DNA of 64,000 nucleotides from Epiperipatus broadwayi (lineage: Eukaryota; Onychophora; Udeonychophora; Euonychophora; Peripatidae). Where the stretch lies: the NCBI GenBank assembly GCA_028023455.1, contig JAQFVV010012394.1, positions 31,524,885-31,588,884 on the forward strand, written 5' to 3'. The notes beneath the pieces are model-generated. The model was not told the origin of the DNA and did no database searches. It was given only the letters and a program-made list of their open reading frames with translations. Position numbers and translations under genes: made by a program. The first letter of the stretch is position 1, and every line of letters begins with the position of its first letter. This document shows, piece by piece, positions 24,164 through 36,140 of this stretch.

Positions 24164-24962
24164 ATATACAAAATTAACAAAGCGTATGCCACACTTGAAT
24201 GAGAAGCTATAAAGATACACAGAAATTATTACACGCTAAGCGCTTTCGAGGTCTTTTGCCTCATATTCATAGCGGTACTGTGAGCTGCAGAATGAAAAAT
24301 AGGGCAAGGGAAACAAAACAGTATGCAAAGCATATGCAAATGAACTAGATAGTCCAACGTTTGGAGATGTCAAAGCAGGTATCTCGTCTATTGATTGAGT
24401 TATTATTGCCATTAATAAAATATGCTTCTCTGATTTTCCGCTTGATGTCATTTTTCTCAATACAGACTATTTTAGGGCTGGAAGGTTCAAACAAATGTCC
24501 TGTCTTCTTGGAATGCTCTAAAAATGTTGATGAATTACAGGACAGCACAACACAGATATACATATAATAGAGCTATGAAAAACAATGATAATTCATCAAC
24601 ATTTTTAGAGCATTCCAAGAAGACAGGACATTTGTTTGAACCTTCCAGCCCTAAAATAGTCTGTATTGAGAAAAATGACATCAAGCGGAAAATCAGAGAA
24701 GCATATTTTATTAATGGCAATAATAACTCTATCAATAGACGAGATACCTGCTTTGACATCTCCAAACGTTGGACTATCTAGTTCATTTGCATATGCTTTG
24801 CATACTGTTTTGTTTCCCTTGCCCTATTTTTCATTCTGCAGCTCACAGTACCGCTATGAATATGAGGCAAAAGACCTCGAAAGCGCTTAGCGTGTAATAA
24901 TTTCTGTGTATCTTTATAGCTTCTCATTCAAGTGTGGCATACACTTTGTTAATTTTGTATAT
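24164..24962. mobile_element. Head-to-head inverted pair of Penelope-like element 3' ends
   Basis: Two 373-bp arms (24164-24536 minus; 24590-24962 plus) are inverted copies with only two differences that I could find by eye. A 53-bp spacer belongs to the plus copy's coding sequence. Each arm encodes the end of a Penelope-type GIY-YIG endonuclease followed by a 3' region containing CTCGAAAGCGCTTAGCGTG. The 3' ends point outwards. Both copies are 5'-truncated, at nearly the same codon. The near-identity indicates a recent single event, plausibly twin priming. The plus copy spans 24524-24962. Confidence 0.85.
24524..24781 (+). pseudogene. Penelope-like GIY-YIG endonuclease, C-terminal end
   Basis: In the pair's plus copy, 85 residues cover the last part of the endonuclease domain that Penelope-like elements fuse to their reverse transcriptase. 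Visible blocks are TAQHRYTYNRAMKNND, SSTFLEHSKKTGH (the conserved S-x-x-EH-x-x-x-GH block) and IKRKIREAYFINGNNNSINR, with the conserved Glu of REA and the Asn of IN. The catalytic GIY and YIG motifs lie upstream and are absent, so this cannot be an active nuclease. The inverted copy encodes the same end from NSS onward on the minus strand (24345-24536). Confidence 0.8.
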
Positions 24963-25189
24963 TAAATTATCGAATGAGAAGTCTTAAAATCTTTAATACT
25001 TTTCATCTTTATATAAATCTGTGAAGTGTTTATATTCTACGGCTATTATGGATTTTACTCAATTTTTATGAAGCTAACTAACTATTCATTACTTCAGATT
25101 TAAACATTATGATGGTTGATGCCTTATTACTCTTTTATATTTGCAATTTTACTATTATCCACAATTTAATAATATTCCATTTTTATATT

Positions 25190-26160
25190 GAGTCATATAA
25201 AGTCATTTATTAATGAACAATATTTCTATAATGTAATTTTATGTATACCACTCTAATGCAAGATAGGGGCTGTTTTCTCTCTGCTTTTAATCCCTTGTGA
25301 GGAAATGCAATTATAAATATATAACCAAAGACATATAAAAAAAACTGTATAATTTCCAATATGTACATTTCATGCTGAACCAGCACTCATCAGTTGGCTC
25401 AGATCACAATCTCTTGCATATGTTTTATCATTGTTCATTAAGTCCAGATAGCCAATTACTACAGTTTAATTGTAAGTATCAAAGTTATTGCCCTCACAAT
25501 TTTGATACAAATCACTTGATGGAAGTATATTAATAATTTTTATTAGTCATTCATTAGACTAGAAATTATCCACTTAATGAATAATATTTCTGGAATGTAA
25601 TTTTTACTACATCACTTTTAACCAAGATAGAACTTGTTTGTATCAGCTTTTAATACCTTGTGCAGGGTTAAATTATAAACATATAACCAGAGATGTACAA
25701 TCCCCAAGATATATATTTTATGCTGAACCAGCATTCATCAGTTGGCTAGGATCATAATCTCTTACATATATCATTATCGTTATTCAGTATCTATATATAG
25801 ATAACCATTACTACGGTTTACTTGATAAGTGGCAAACCTTTCACCCCATAACTTTGACACAAACCACTTAATGGAAGTATATTAATAATTTTATTAGTCA
25901 TTCATTAGACTAGAGATTATCCACTTAATGAGTAATATTTCTTTCATGTAATTTTCACTACCCACTCTCACACAATGTAGGGGGGGGGTTTATTCCCTTT
26001 TAACACTTTGTGGAGGGTTGTAATCATAAACATATGATAAAAGATGTGAAATATATGTATAAATCGGTCTGTATCTTATGTAAGAGTGATGAAATGAAAA
26101 TGACATCACAAAAATATTATTCATTAGTGGATAATCTCTAGTCTAATGATTAATATTATA
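25190..26160 (-). repeat. Tandem array of a ~350-bp module (about 2.7 copies)
   Basis: Markers recur at about 350 bp. GACTAGAAATTATCCACTTA is at 25558 and GACTAGAGATTATCCACTTA at 25908. TGCTGAACCAGCACTCATCA is at 25374 and its counterpart at 25721. A third unit starts at 25195. The last 100 bp (from about 26060) repeats the ATTATTCATTAGTGGATAAT marker in the opposite orientation. The words CTGATGA and TGCTGGTTCAGCATGAAAT recall Penelope-type ends, so this may be a non-coding Penelope tail array. That is unproven. Confidence 0.7.
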
Positions 26161-26754
26161 TAAAGTTTTTATTAATAGTGAAAGCATATAGTTAATAATG
26201 TAATTCAATAAAGTTGTCACGGGTTAGTGGGTCCACTTCCCGACTGATGCTATGACACATGAGAAAAAAATTGGTAATTTTGTTACCGATAGCAAATTAT
26301 TTAACTTTTTTGGGGGGACTTTTGCTCCTCTTCACTATAAAATATTTAAACTAAATTATTTAATTTAATAATATTTTTTTAAAAAAATAGTTCTGTTATT
26401 TAATTAAGTATCCTTCTAAAAGTTTAAAATTTAGACTCAGTTTTTAGAATATTGATACAAGTATTTTTTAAAAACATTTACAAATCATTCAAAATTAATG
26501 TTAAGAACGATAATTGGCTTGGATTAAAATTTTTATGCTAATGTTCTTTGTTGATAATTTTGCCTTAATATATTTATATGGTATTTGTAAAAAGAAAAGA
26601 ACTTGGATTTATATAATTATACAAGTGTGTTATTTTCTCTATATTAAGTTGGCAAGAGTAATTAGACAATGAAGTATTTATAAAGAATTGACAAATAGAT
26701 AAATAGGAGCCTACCATTTTTTCATCAAAGCTATGTCATTTAGTCTAATCTTTA

Positions 26755-27005
26755 CTAACTAATAGATGCTAGATGATAATGTTTAATAAATCTTTATCTT
26801 GTGCTATCCTATCCAAAATCCCCAGACTAGTGTCAAGCTTATGGTTCTTGTAACCATGCACATGGACTTTTAGAATCTAATGTGTCATTCCTCTAGTAAC
26901 TATTATTTACTTCTCCATTATCATATCAAGCTTCCAATTCAAATTTTAAAAACATGAATATTTTCAGAGTAAAACAATATGGCTATATAGTTCTTAGTTT
27001 TTAAG
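26755..27005 (+). repeat. Old dispersed repeat sharing the foldback family's core
   Basis: ATAGATGCTAGATGATAATG, CTTGTGCTATCCTATCCAAAA and CCCCAGACTAGTGTCAAGC follow the order of the core in 61215. The following sequence up to TATGGCTATATAGTTCTTAG matches 10400-10515. No arms or hairpin remain. Confidence 0.5.
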
Positions 27006-29292
27006 ATCAAAGGTATCTTTATTCTGGTGCCAGGATAAGTATAAAAACAATAAAATATTACATGGATTATTTTACATATTTCTGGTAGCAGCATATACTT
27101 TTTCTTTCACTGCTATGGTTAAAAAAATGCTACTAAAACAACAATTTTTAAAAAATAATATAATTATTAATAAAAATTGAGATGCATCTACATATACTTT
27201 ATAAATGTGTGATCATTCATGCATTTACTGAATATGAAAAAAAAACTAACAACCGTATTTTTATTTTTAAAATAAAGTAAATAGCAAAATTCCTGACTTT
27301 TGTTGCTATTACATAAATATTAGATGATTTTTTTTCCAATAATATTTCTCTTATAAAAACAATGGTTTTATCATCAAAACGTTGGATCTCTATATTTTTT
27401 TTATGGTTTTAAATCAGTATCAACTTTTAGTATGTTCTAAAATTTTGAAAAAGTTTTAACATTACACTCAGAATATATTTTATTATGAAAAATACTGCAC
27501 ATCAAATTTCAAAAGGATAATAAAGGAAGAATAAAATATATATGTTTTCAGTATTAACCTAAGAAATTGTATTAATGTATATGCTTCAAAATAGAAAAAT
27601 TTTATTGGGATATTTTAAACTCTATTTACAAGTTTTTCATTTTTTAAAAAAACATGATTGTGTATTGCATTCAGAAGAAAAAGGTTGTTGATTTTCATAA
27701 AATTTGTAAATTTTAGTGGGTTTTTGTTTATTTATATTTTTATTTGTTTGTTTACATTTTTGTGGGTAGGGTGTAGTTGAAGTTGTGTCATTAGATTCAA
27801 GTAATTCACAGCCATTTCCAAAACTATAGCCATTGGAATCTTAATAAGCATTTCAAAAATTTATTTTCAGTGTGTTTTCATTGAACATTATAAAAAAATT
27901 TCAAAAAAATCATATGTATCCATTTTCAAGCACACACATATATATTGGAGAGGGGGTATGTGGAAATGTGTATAATATGATTTTTTATAAGTACAAAAAA
28001 TATTATGTTTGAATTTACCAATGTATATATATAAATAAATTATTTCCCACAAAACTGTATGGATAATTAATAAATCATGCATTAATAAATGCACAAAAAC
28101 TGCTCAGCCAGTATTTCAATGAAGAATTTCTTTATCAAAGTCAGACTACAATTCATATTTAACAAACCTAAACATATACACCAATATAAATTGAAATACC
28201 AGTTATTGAAAGGAGAGTGTTTGTCTTTTATGTTAATTAAAGAAGTCTACCAAAGTTCTAATCACTTTCAGAGCATTGTTACCTCAGGTCATTGCTCATA
28301 GGTCTTATACTTCAGTCCTGCTTAGAATTCTCATAATATTGACATAAATTAAACCATTAACATCCTGCCCCTGGTTTGCTCCATCCCTATGGGGCATAAA
28401 GAGTAGCTCCTCAGTGATACAATAATCTAACTTACTGATTAATGCAATTTTTTAAAATTAATTTATATCCATTATAAAATAAAAAAGCAGTTCTTATTAA
28501 TTAAGAATCCAATGAAATTTTTCAAAATTAACTATATGCAATCTTTCTTTATTTTACATCTTTTATCATTTTTATTACACAAATAATTTGGATCACATCT
28601 GGTTTAAAGAAATGAGTAGTTTCCTCTCATGTTAAAAAAATATAGAATTGTATTCACTATTGTTTATAGGTTTATTATATACGCTAATATTTCTGTGTAA
28701 CATATCTAGCATTATAATTCGTTTATACCCTGGATTTCCAGATGTATAATACTAGATATTAAGGTGAGACACAAGTATATTTAAAGTCTACAAATAACTC
28801 GCATATTTTCTTTATATAATAGAGATTAAAACAATAGTGCAAATATTTCATACTTTTTTGAACATGAGAAGGAAAATTATTTATGTAAGTCTACTAAATC
28901 AAAATTATTTATTTAGAAAAAAATTATATACAACAAATAAGAGAAGCTTGGAATATAATTAATTCAAAAAATTCCGTTAATGTTTGAGCCAATAGCATTC
29001 CTCTTAATAAGAATTATTTTTTTTCATTTATAATGAGTATATCATTTGTTAATGAAATAGCCAACCACATTTCTGTTTTCAATAACTGATGTTACAATTT
29101 ATACTACTTAAATTAGGTTTGCTAAAAATAATTGTAATCTTGGTTTAACGAGTTGCTTTGCATCAAACACGTATCTTAGCAGTTTTTTGAACTTTATTAA
29201 TGTATTGTTCATTAATTGTCAGTACACTCTTGTAGATTAAAATTTTTACGTTTTATTAAGTTTAAATATTTTTAATATATATATATGAATAG

Positions 29293-29401
29293 CAAGATAC
29301 AAGAACGATGTCAGACTTGCCAAAACTAGATTTACATGTGATTCCGGTTTGGAGGAAAGGGATTACCGGAAGAGGGGTTGTTGTAACAGTTTTAGACGAT
29401 G
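29293..29401 (+). CDS. PCSK1: Proprotein convertase exon with the catalytic Asp
   Basis: This 109-bp exon has 36 codons plus one base. It follows AG at 29291-29292 and precedes donor GTAAGT at 29402, entering in phase 0 and leaving in phase 1. The translation contains [18 protein letters not shown], then [10 protein letters not shown], with the following Gly split by the intron. [12 protein letters not shown] is the feature that separates PC1/3 from furin, PC2 and PC5 at this position as I recall those families. VLDDG carries the subtilase catalytic Asp (codon 35, 29395-29397). The next Asp in this family helps bind calcium. It joins in frame to the exon ending at 8375 to give [14 protein letters not shown]. 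The catalytic His and Ser exons should lie beyond 64000. The protein acts in the secretory pathway on prohormones. The acceptor context is TA-rich with a weak pyrimidine tract. Confidence 0.95.
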
Positions 29402-30633
29402 GTAAGTATTTTTGTAAAAATCTTTTCTTTTGATTATTTATTTAATTAATACTAATTATGCATGTTATTTACATTTAAGAGTTTATCTACATATTCATAA
29501 TGCATTTTACTTTAACCTTTTTAAATATGATTTTTTTTCTACAGTACAGGCTTTTTCATACCTGCACTTATATATGTAATATATACGGGGTTTAAATAAG
29601 TATATATAAATAGATATAAACTTATGACAAATCAAAGCAGCTCTCTACTCTAGCATATAAATTTCGCACTTGCTTGGGCTTGAAACATATATTATTTTCA
29701 TATATCATTGATAGAAAGAGGTACAAACATTATTTTTTTAGTCATAAGCTAAGAAATTATAAGTAAGTGACCTGAACATTGGCTTATGATATTAATATGT
29801 AGGACTTATAACTCTCTGTATATTTTTGCATAAACTCTATTTTATATATATATAGTAATATTTATATATTATAAACTTCTGGAAACTATATAATAAAACA
29901 TATAGGTGTCAATAAATGAAGAGAATAGATTTGAGTGTTCTTTATATATAACCAGATATTTTGATTATTTCTTTTTAAATTTCATATACATTAAGCTATG
30001 TGTGTGTATATTTATATATAAATATTGAAAGATTTATAGATTTTCCAAGTATTTATTGAATTTTTAATTCAACCCAGATGTAACAGAACAAACAATTAAA
30101 AGCTGGATTGATAACCGATTTTTTTCTTCTGATTATATCATTTATAATCTTACATGTGTAACCTACCTTCCACGCATAGCTGTCCAATCAATATAAATAT
30201 CTTACTAGATGAAAAAAATTTAGATTTCCTACCCAATTTTTAATAGGTTGCTTACGTGAGCTTTAATTTAAAAAAAATTACATGGAAAATTTTCAAATGT
30301 TTCAGTTGTCTTTGAAAATTTTCTGCTATTATATATATATATTAAAAAGCAGCTGACACTCAATGACAGCCAAGAATGATTGTGTTTGTGCATCAACAAA
30401 TATTTAGAAGAAAATAATGGATTGCCTTTAACTTTGATAATATTTAAGCAAACATTTGTTGATGATGCTGGAAATAAAGCACTCAATTTACTTAGTTATC
30501 ATATTTTAAATATAGCTATTAAATAAATTGAATGTTTTATTTCCTGCATTGTGCTTATATGCATTAAAATAAAAGACAGTCCATCCATTTCTTCTTAAAA
30601 TGAAATACATTTATGAGAAAAAAAATTAGATAT

Positions 30634-30915
30634 TATTAACATCATTAAGAGAATTAAGTGTCTAAGGAGAAGCTGGGCTGAATAGCTAAACTTATTTCTA
30701 GAACAGATCATAATAGATGAAGAGTTAATATTTTAAATTGAATCCCAAGAGAGTGCAAAAAATCTAGAAAGAAATTGTATGTGATGTGGATGGTTGAAAT
30801 AAAAAACTTTGCTGGTATGATGTGGAGAAGAGAGTTTAAACATCATAAAAATTCCATTTAATATGGAAAAACCTTCATTCAACAGAGGGTTGATATTAGT
30901 TGAAAATGATGATGA
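30634..30915 (+). mobile_element. RTE-like LINE 3' fragment, old
   Basis: Diverged plus-strand match to the RTE C-terminus: ATTAAGAGAATTAAGTGTCT, GCTGGGCTGAATAGC, AATCCCAAGAGAGTGC and GGATGGTTGAAATAA. It ends with GAGGGTTGATATTAG and an ATGATGATGATG tail. Stops are present in every frame. Confidence 0.75.
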
Positions 30916-33630
30916 TGACTTTAGAATGAACATAATTAGCAAATCATTTAGATTTGCCACTTGCTTCTCTAAAGCTTGGTATAAATTTTGAGCTGTCATC
31001 TTAAGAAAATGTTCTGAATCTATTTCTCTGACTATAAACCTATGGTCTTCTATATGACATAATTACAATCTATTTCATTTTATAGCTTGACTCATATTTT
31101 ATAAGTATGACTTCTTTTACTTCAAGTAAAAACTTCAACAAAAGAATTATTGTAGGTTAATAAGAAAACTTGTTAACGTCAGAGATTGTCAATTAGTAAT
31201 TAATTATTTGTTAGCAACATCAAACTAAAAAAGTTATCTCTGTTTACATGGATATAATCTTCTCATTTATATTCTTTGTTATAATAATAATTCATGGAAA
31301 TATTTAATTCAACATACACAATCATCATATTGTGGTTAGCAGTTGTTAAAACATTTAATAATATGGAAAGTAATTAGATGTGGATAATTTGGATTTTTAA
31401 ATAAAGGCAAGTTTGAATTTTTATTGAAGAATATTCATAAAGTTGATGTTGTTTTGATTATTGAAATTTCTTAAATGTGCTTATTGTAAAAAAATATATA
31501 CATAATAAAAAAATGACCAGTGATTTCATTTCCATGCATATGATGTATGAAATATAGAATTAAGCAGCAAATGTTCTCATAATTTTGTTCAACGCGCACA
31601 TATATATATATATTACTTTAAAACTGATGTCTTTTTTTTGTTTCTAATTGTATTACAATTTTAAAAAAGCTGTTGTTTTTCAAATATCATCACGTTACAA
31701 TTGAATCTATCAGAAAGTTAAACCTGTAAATAAATACATCAAATACTTTTATGTTTTTCTTGGGGTAATAAAACTTGAGTACAATTAGAACTCAAATTAC
31801 TAGCGAATCTTTTTTTTAAATATACTCTTGAGAAAACACGAAAAAGGTTTGTCTTTATTATGAAATAAATGATGTCTAATCTCAGAATTGTTGACTAATT
31901 AGTTAAATAAAAACAAACAACAGATTATTATAATTAAAAAAATCATCTGAACTTTTATATATATAAAATATACTAATAAAAAGATGGGAGATGTTTCTTT
32001 ATCCATATGAAAGCCACTTTAATGTTGAGAATTATTGATATAAAATAAATAATCATCTCTCTTTAGCACATATTTACCATATATATATATCACATGTTTT
32101 AAATGCTAAGTCTTTGAGGTTTATTATGTATATCATTTGTTTATACACACATGCTTTATCCTGGAAGTATTTATTTATCACAAATTAAAAAAAATGTTGC
32201 AATACTAGACTTTCTAGACATGATTTATTAATCAGTTTTGTTGGGATTAGCTTATTTCTTACTGTGAATATTCAAATAGTGGTAACTATTATTTACAGTT
32301 AAAGGTTATCTTAATTTAATTGTGTTTTTAAAGAATTGCTATTATTCCTTCTTCTGTTTTATCCTCTATGCATTGATTATTTAACCAGATGTTTCATCAA
32401 AGCAAAAAATTATTTATAGAGAATTTCAGAAAATGTACTGGAGTTGATTTGTGAATACAACCAACCATTAATATATTTTGCTAATTTTTTTATTTTTTAA
32501 ATCACATATATTTTATTCTGATATTTTAATTCCTTACAAACATTTAAAGATTGATAATCTAAAATGGGATAACTTCACACAAATTTTGACAAGCCTTAAT
32601 GTGATTAGTCATTGATGTCAGATTTCATGTGTTCTATGAGATTATTTTGAAAGAAATTTTCAAATGACTGAAACCCTTAATTTTTTTGTGAAGTTTATTA
32701 AGATTTACAATTATTTTTGCACAATAATTGTGTAATAGTGGGCATGTGATTGGTATTGAGATGTTCTGATTGTGTAATATTATTTGAAATATAAATGATT
32801 ACTCCTGTTATTTTACATGTATATGCTTTATTTTTAAAAATAGAAGATAATAAATGCTAGCATATTATTAACAAAGCAAATTATGGAGTTTGGTAAACAT
32901 TTCTTTACAAGTTGATCATTAATAAATCATTATGACCATTTTTTATAAAGTATTGCAATATTGTAAAAATGTTGATATTTTAAGGAATAATTTGATATAT
33001 TTATTGCATATTTATTATTCCACATTTAAAATACAAATGTGAATGATAAAATAATTGTTGATTTTATAAAATCAATCTGCTCTTTCTAACTATTGAATGA
33101 TAAAACTTATCTCCATTTTTATTACAATTTTAGTTTTTCAATATTTACAAAGTTTGAATATGATGTTTTAGAATTTATTTTGCTTGTAAATGTAAATTTC
33201 TACCAAACCAAGTCCAATTTCTTATATTCTGCCATAAAATAATGGCTTAATAGAAGTCTAATGTTGAAAGCTTACAAATACCTCATGAAAGGGAACAATT
33301 GAAATTATCACAGTACAAGAGGGTTAATAAATATAATTGTAAGTAATAAACTTTTTTACATGTTGTATAATGCTAACTTACTACTATCACCAAATAATTT
33401 TATTTTCTTATAAGTTTTTATTATCAGGAAGTGTTCACCAGAGCTTTTATTAGTTGCAAACTTTATAAATATTACAATATTAATTGTGTTGTTAGGTGAA
33501 TCATTTTAAAGCAGCATTTTATTTGTGATCCTAAATGATGGAATTTTTAAAGAAAATGTTAAATGCAACTATTAAAAAAATGTATCTGGTTTATTTGCTG
33601 GCAGCATTATAATGTGGCTTCATGAATAGT

Positions 33631-34035
33631 CCTGCAGTAAACTTTAGAAGAGTTAATTAAAGTTTCATAGGTCTCTGTGTTTGAACCCAGAAAAATCCTC
33701 AAAATGCACTTTTTTCCAAGTAAGAATCGAATATACATAGATATTAAGTATGATTCAACAAATGAAAATAATTTTTGTTTGCTAAACAAATTAATCATGG
33801 AAATTTCTCAGACAACAAACATTTTCTCAATGATAACATCTAAATAAAGTCAGACATCAAGTCATGTGACCTGCAGTAAATCCTCCAAGTGTTAGTTTAA
33901 AGTTTCATAAGTTTCTGTGTTTGAATCTAAAAAAAATCCTTAAAACGCATTTTTTTCCAAGTAAGAATGAAATACATATAAATATTAAGTACAACTCAAC
34001 GAATTAAAATAATTTTTCTTTAATAAAAAAAAAAC
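33631..34035 (+). repeat. Two direct copies of a ~165-bp unit
   Basis: 33631-33796 and 33870-34035 align at an offset of about 240 bp. Shared words are CCTGCAGTAAA, AGTTTCATA, TCTGTGTTTGAA, TTTTTTCCAAGTAAGAAT and AATATTAAGTA. GTGTTTGAACCC resembles a B box, so the unit might be SINE-derived, but no A box is evident. Confidence 0.75.
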
Positions 34036-34379
34036 TATTACCCATGGAATGGATAATCAACCAAAACTGTTAACCACCAACTTACACATCCCTCTCTAGC
34101 ATGAACCTTTCACCATGCGTGGTAGACTCTAATAATCACCCCCAAACATGTTTTGTAGAAAATCATTAATATCTACCTACATATCAAAGTCTTCATAGGT
34201 GCGTATCTGTTTGAAAACTCGACTGTATAAAATAGTAGTGATTATTTGATTATCGCCTATTGAAAATCATATAAAAAACATTGAATAATATAAATGATAA
34301 AACATTTCCATGAGTAATTCATTGTTTTTAAATAATAGGCTTCCTTCTTTCATATTCATAACAAAGACTTCTCTGTTGG

Positions 34380-34510
34380 ATGGATTATGTATGATATTTT
34401 TTTATTAGCTTTCTCAGTTTATCTATTAGAGAATTATGCTTTACATTGTCAAATGTTTTAATGTGACAAAAAGAAACAGCATCCAGATCTACACTATTTT
34501 AATTGAATGA
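34380..34510 (-). pseudogene. Short LINE reverse transcriptase remnant
   Basis: Minus-strand translation of 34402-34489 gives HIKTFDNVKHNSLIDKLRKL within a continuous open stretch. This is the region around RT motif A in many endonuclease-type LINEs (typically KAFDNVKHNxLIDKLRKL). The residue expected to be the catalytic Asp just before it is not preserved (FCHIKTFD). On the far side, QQRSLCYEYERR could be the decayed LYWNQ block. It is a different lineage from the RTE and second LINE families here. Confidence 0.5.
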
Positions 34511-35129
34511 GGATAGAATCATTCTGTGGAACTCTATCATTCGAAACAACTGAGATTGAATCCAACACTGGACTCATCTCATTCAAGTGCCATCTCATTC
34601 TAATCCATTAATGGACAATTGAATTAATTGGAGAACTGTAGTCGTAGTAATAAATGTAACATTTGTTTTTTGATGTACTCATTTTTTCTTGTTCTCTTAA
34701 AAATAAAGTCATGAATATATTTTTTGTTTGGTTCCATTTAATGATGAATAATGCAACTAAAATTTAAAAGTTGTTTAAACTGAACGTATTACAAATAAAC
34801 TAAAAGCATTAATAGAGATTAACATTGTCGAAGCATAATTTCCTATAAAATATTGTTTAATAATGTTTTATCAATAGAATTTGTGTGATCTAGATATGGG
34901 TAAGAGATATGCAACTGGAGAAATACAGATCAAGAAATATGCATTAGTATTATAAGTTAAACAAAGTATATGTGAGTGGCATTCTTTCTTTCATATAAAT
35001 GTCAAACTATCAAAAACCAGTAGTAATTTTTTAGAGTTTTAATTATATAAAAAATAAAATTAAAACATACTGATTACTAAAATTATAGATACTGGTATAG
35101 TATAGATATGACTTTTAAGCACTGAAAAT

Positions 35130-35205
35130 AATACGACTGAGTTGTGAACCATTGACCTTTAACTTTGGAATCCATTATTCTACCACTAAACAGCAACTTG
35201 CCTGG
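35130..35205 (-). mobile_element. tRNA-like SINE head
   Basis: On the minus strand, TTTAGTGGTAGAATAATGGA looks like an A box with the D-arm. About 35 bp later ATGGTTCACAACTC resembles a B box. A weaker tRNA-like piece of the same orientation (GCAGTGGTAAAGTTC) lies at 35300-35360. The tRNA-like part does not fold convincingly as a functional tRNA. Confidence 0.5.
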
Positions 35206-35390
35206 TGTATTTAGATATTAAAGAATATTAATCCATAATGGTGTAAATATTCAGTTTTATTGCATGATCTTTTAGAAAAAGTTTCCACATTAAAGTAACA
35301 GAAATGGGACACAATCTATGGACTTTGATATCAAAAGAACTTTACCACTGCATCAAATTACTAATTCTTTGCAGGTCTAATTAGCAATTT

Positions 35391-35480
35391 AAATGTCTAC
35401 CCTGAAACATATATTTTTTTTATTATCTTTTTCAAAATGTCTACCCTGAAACATATATTTTTTTTATTATCTTTTTCAAA
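35391..35480 (+). repeat. Perfect two-copy 44-bp tandem repeat
   Basis: AAATGTCTACCCTGAAACAT and the following poly-T and TTATC stretch are repeated exactly at a 44-bp period, with the second copy starting near 35435. The absence of differences suggests a very recent slippage or duplication. Confidence 0.9.
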
Positions 35481-35725
35481 ATGTTTAGATTTTTTGTACA
35501 AATTTGAATTAACATTTTATAAGTTGTTAAAGGCAGGTAATAAAACAATCCTTACTTTGCACGAGAGAGGTATAGTGAAAATTACACTACAGAAATATGA
35601 TTCATTCAGTGGACGATCTCTAGTCTAACGGATGACTAATAAAAATTATTAATATACTTCCATTAAGTGGTTTATGTCAAATTTATGGGGGTGGTAAGAT
35701 TGACACTTGTCACTTAAATTGTATT

Positions 35726-35732
<7 letters not shown>

Positions 35733-35797
<65 letters not shown>
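35733..35797 (+). repeat. (CT)n(TA)n compound microsatellite
   Basis: About 13 CT units run directly into about 19 TA units, between two units of the 350-bp module. Confidence 0.95.
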
Positions 35798-36140
35798 TGA
35801 GCAATGATAAAAATGTGTAAGAGATTGTGATCAGGCCAACTGATGGGTGCTAGTTGAGCATGAAATATACATCTTGGAGATCATACATCTTTTTTCACAT
35901 ATCTTTGGTTATATGTTTATTATTATATCTCTTCACAGGGTGATAAAAGCAGATATAAACCAGTATCTACTTTACATGAAAGTTGTGTAGTGAAAACTAT
36001 CCTAGAAAAATATTATTCATTAAGTGGATAATTTCTAGTCTAAGGAATGAGCAATAAAAATTATTAATATACTTCCATTAAGGTCAGAAAGTTTGACACA
36101 CCAAATTAAACTGTAGTTCTTATCTATCTATATATATATC

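Larger units (their letters stand above)
8376..29292 (+). other. Intron of the convertase gene (20,917 bp)
   Basis: The intron runs from donor GTAAGT to an AG acceptor preceded by a TA-rich stretch with almost no pyrimidine tract. Much of it is transposon debris, described in separate entries. Between those entries I see AT-rich sequence without recognisable genes, notably 10.5-12.3, 12.6-14.0, 15.2-15.3, 17.0-17.9, 18.8-20.4, 20.8-21.7, 23.6-24.2 and 26.2-29.3 kb. Two of these stretches are less AT-rich and may be unrecognised repeats: 19600-20230, and 11330-12010, whose end resembles an inverted foldback tail. Confidence 0.85.

Noticed and set aside
24236-24890. ORFs beginning MRKMTSSGKSEK on both strands as a gene pair
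   Set aside because: They are an alternative frame of the Penelope arms. The endonuclease frame has the conserved EH, REA and IN residues.
26210-26330. GTCACGGGTTAGTGGGTCCAC segment as a tRNA or promoter
   Set aside because: Slightly richer in G and C but with no box pair, hairpin or repeat partner that I could identify.
8253-29401. PC2 (PCSK2) or furin identity for the two exons
   Set aside because: [12 protein letters not shown] and WAEQQ before the RxKR site fit PC1/3. PC2 and furin differ in this block as I know them. I still allow that a full-length tree is needed.
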